DNA from: Rhizobiaceae bacterium
GTDB taxonomy: Bacteria; Pseudomonadota; Alphaproteobacteria; Rhizobiales; Rhizobiaceae
Length of the DNA stretch: 5,137 nucleotides
Assembly (NCBI GenBank): GCA_028865845.1
Contig: JAGWJK010000409.1
Span: 1 to 5,137, forward strand
Reading direction: 5' to 3'
A program made the translations under genes and the position numbers. Below, piece by piece: positions 4,139 to 5,137 of this stretch (positions within the stretch are counted from its first letter, which is position 1; the number at the start of each line of letters is the position of its first letter). The notes beneath the pieces are model-generated. The model did no database searches, was not told where the DNA came from, and saw nothing but the letters and a program-made list of their open reading frames with translations.

Positions 4139-5137
4139 ATGCCCCGAGCCGATCTGCGTTTCAAGCTCGCCTGCGCGCTGGCCATTCTTCTTTCACTCGC
4201 AAGCTGCGGTCATCCGGTCGGTGTGATGACGCCGGTTTCTCTGACGGCGCCGGTGCCCGGCACCACGCAGGTTGACATGCTGGTCGCGACGACTCGCCAG
4301 CCGTCCGGCAATCCCGGTACCCTTTTCAACGGCGAGCGCAGTCCCAAGCCCTATCTCACCGATATCGGGATTTCGATACCGCCGGACAGCAAGCGCGCGG
4401 CAGGAACCGTGCAATGGCCTCGGAAACTGCCGCCGAATCCCAGCACGGATTTCGCCGTCACCCACGTGAAGCAGCTCGCAACCGTTGCCGATGGCCACGC
4501 ATGGTTCCGTCAGCATGTTGAGGGCGGCCACGCCATCGTGTTCATCCACGGCTTCAACAATACCTATGAGGATTCGGTTTTCCGCTTCGCGCAAATCATT
4601 CACGATTCCAAGATGGAAGCGACGCCGATCCTGTTCACCTGGCCTTCGCGCGCCAAGCTTTTCGCCTATGAATACGACAAGGAAAGCACGAACTATTCAC
4701 GCACCGCGCTGGAACAGGCGCTTCGCACGCTGGCCTCCGATCCGAACGTCAAGGACATCACCATCCTCGCCCATTCCATGGGCACATGGCTTGCGATGGA
4801 ATCGCTGCGGCAGATGGGCATTCGCGATGGCCACGTGAATTCGAAGATCCATAACGTCATCCTCGCCTCACCGGATATCGACATTCAGGTTTTCGCCAAG
4901 CAGTTCGTCGAAATGGGCGATCCGAAGCCGAAGTTCACGATCTTCGTCTCCCAGGACGATCGCGCATTGGCGGCATCGAGCTTCATCACCGGGCGCGTGG
5001 CGCGTCTTGGCGGGATCAATCCCGCCGAAGAACCCTATCGCTCCAAACTTGAGCAGGCGGGCATCACCGCCATCGACCTGACCAAAGTCAAGAGTGGCGA
5101 CAGCATGAACCACGGCAAGTTCGCCGAAAGCCCTCAG
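4139..5137 (+). CDS. Lipoprotein alpha/beta hydrolase, DUF900 type (open at right edge)
   Basis: The frame is open for 333 codons to the end of the window, so the C-terminus is missing. The N-terminus is a lipoprotein signal: F-K near residues 8-9, a hydrophobic core and the lipobox L-A-S-C at 20-23, so the mature protein should carry a lipid on Cys23 and sit in the cell envelope. The body matches the DUF900 alpha/beta hydrolases (COG4782 type): V-F-I-H-G-F-N-N at about 134-141 (oxyanion-hole strand), then F-T-W-P-S, then the nucleophile elbow A-H-S-M-G with catalytic Ser213, then L-A-S-P-D-I-D-I and F-V-S-Q-D-D, where the acid residue is expected. A late S-M-N-H-G-K-F stretch near the edge may supply the catalytic His. 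The family hydrolyses esters or similar bonds; the natural substrate is unknown. A canonical ribosome site precedes the start. It has its own candidate promoter, overlapped by motif copy 2. Confidence 0.9.
   Translation, partial: MPRADLRFKLACALAILLSLASCGHPVGVMTPVSLTAPVPGTTQVDMLVATTRQPSGNPGTLFNGERSPKPYLTDIGISIPPDSKRAAGTVQWPRKLPPNPSTDFAVTHVKQLATVADGHAWFRQHVEGGHAIVFIHGFNNTYEDSVFRFAQIIHDSKMEATPILFTWPSRAKLFAYEYDKESTNYSRTALEQALRTLASDPNVKDITILAHSMGTWLAMESLRQMGIRDGHVNSKIHNVILASPDIDIQVFAKQFVEMGDPKPKFTIFVSQDDRALAASSFITGRVARLGGINPAEEPYRSKLEQAGITAIDLTKVKSGDSMNHGKFAESPQ

Noticed and set aside
4193..4603. Minus-strand open frame of 136 codons
   Set aside because: It is antisense to the lipoprotein hydrolase, whose frame carries a lipobox and the catalytic serine elbow.
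4485..4838. Plus-strand open frame of 117 codons
   Set aside because: A shifted-frame shadow of the hydrolase, Arg/Pro/Ser-rich.
4868..5113. Minus-strand open frame of 81 codons
   Set aside because: It is antisense within the hydrolase coding region and has no ribosome site or family features.

Overview
The window reads as GC-rich chromosomal DNA of an alphaproteobacterium, most likely of the order Rhizobiales (Rhizobium/Agrobacterium type). This rests on the DUF982-type protein, a family concentrated in Rhizobiales, on codon use and on the style of the other proteins. No database search was possible, so the genus is not settled. There are no rRNA or tRNA genes, CRISPR arrays, insertion sequences or phage genes.

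The left two thirds (1-3270) are read from the minus strand. In transcription order they hold a small secreted four-cysteine protein (3269-2970), a 604-residue protein joining seven TPR-type repeats to a C-terminal ATP-grasp-like domain (2763-949), a RibD C-terminal/dihydrofolate-reductase-like reductase (860-159), and the first 34 codons of a secreted protein that runs off the left edge (103-1). An 11-bp perfect hairpin fills the short gap between the reductase and that last gene. The TPR/ATP-grasp and reductase genes are 88 bp apart and could share a transcript.

The right third is read from the plus strand: a small DUF982-type gene (to 3830), a 308-bp gene-free stretch, and a lipoprotein alpha/beta hydrolase of the DUF900 type (from 4139) that is still open at the right edge.

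The gene-free stretch 3831-4138 is the most structured non-coding part. A near-identical 20-bp motif (18 of 20 bases) occurs twice, 182 bp apart. The first copy lies just upstream of a short segment with two mutually exclusive hairpins and a strong intrinsic terminator, which could be a small RNA gene. The second copy overlaps the predicted -35 region of the hydrolase gene. A shared regulator acting on both is the simplest reading, but it is inference.

The genes do not form one recognisable pathway. The most novel protein is the TPR/ATP-grasp fusion, a probable ligase without a known substrate. No clear defence or mobile system was found.
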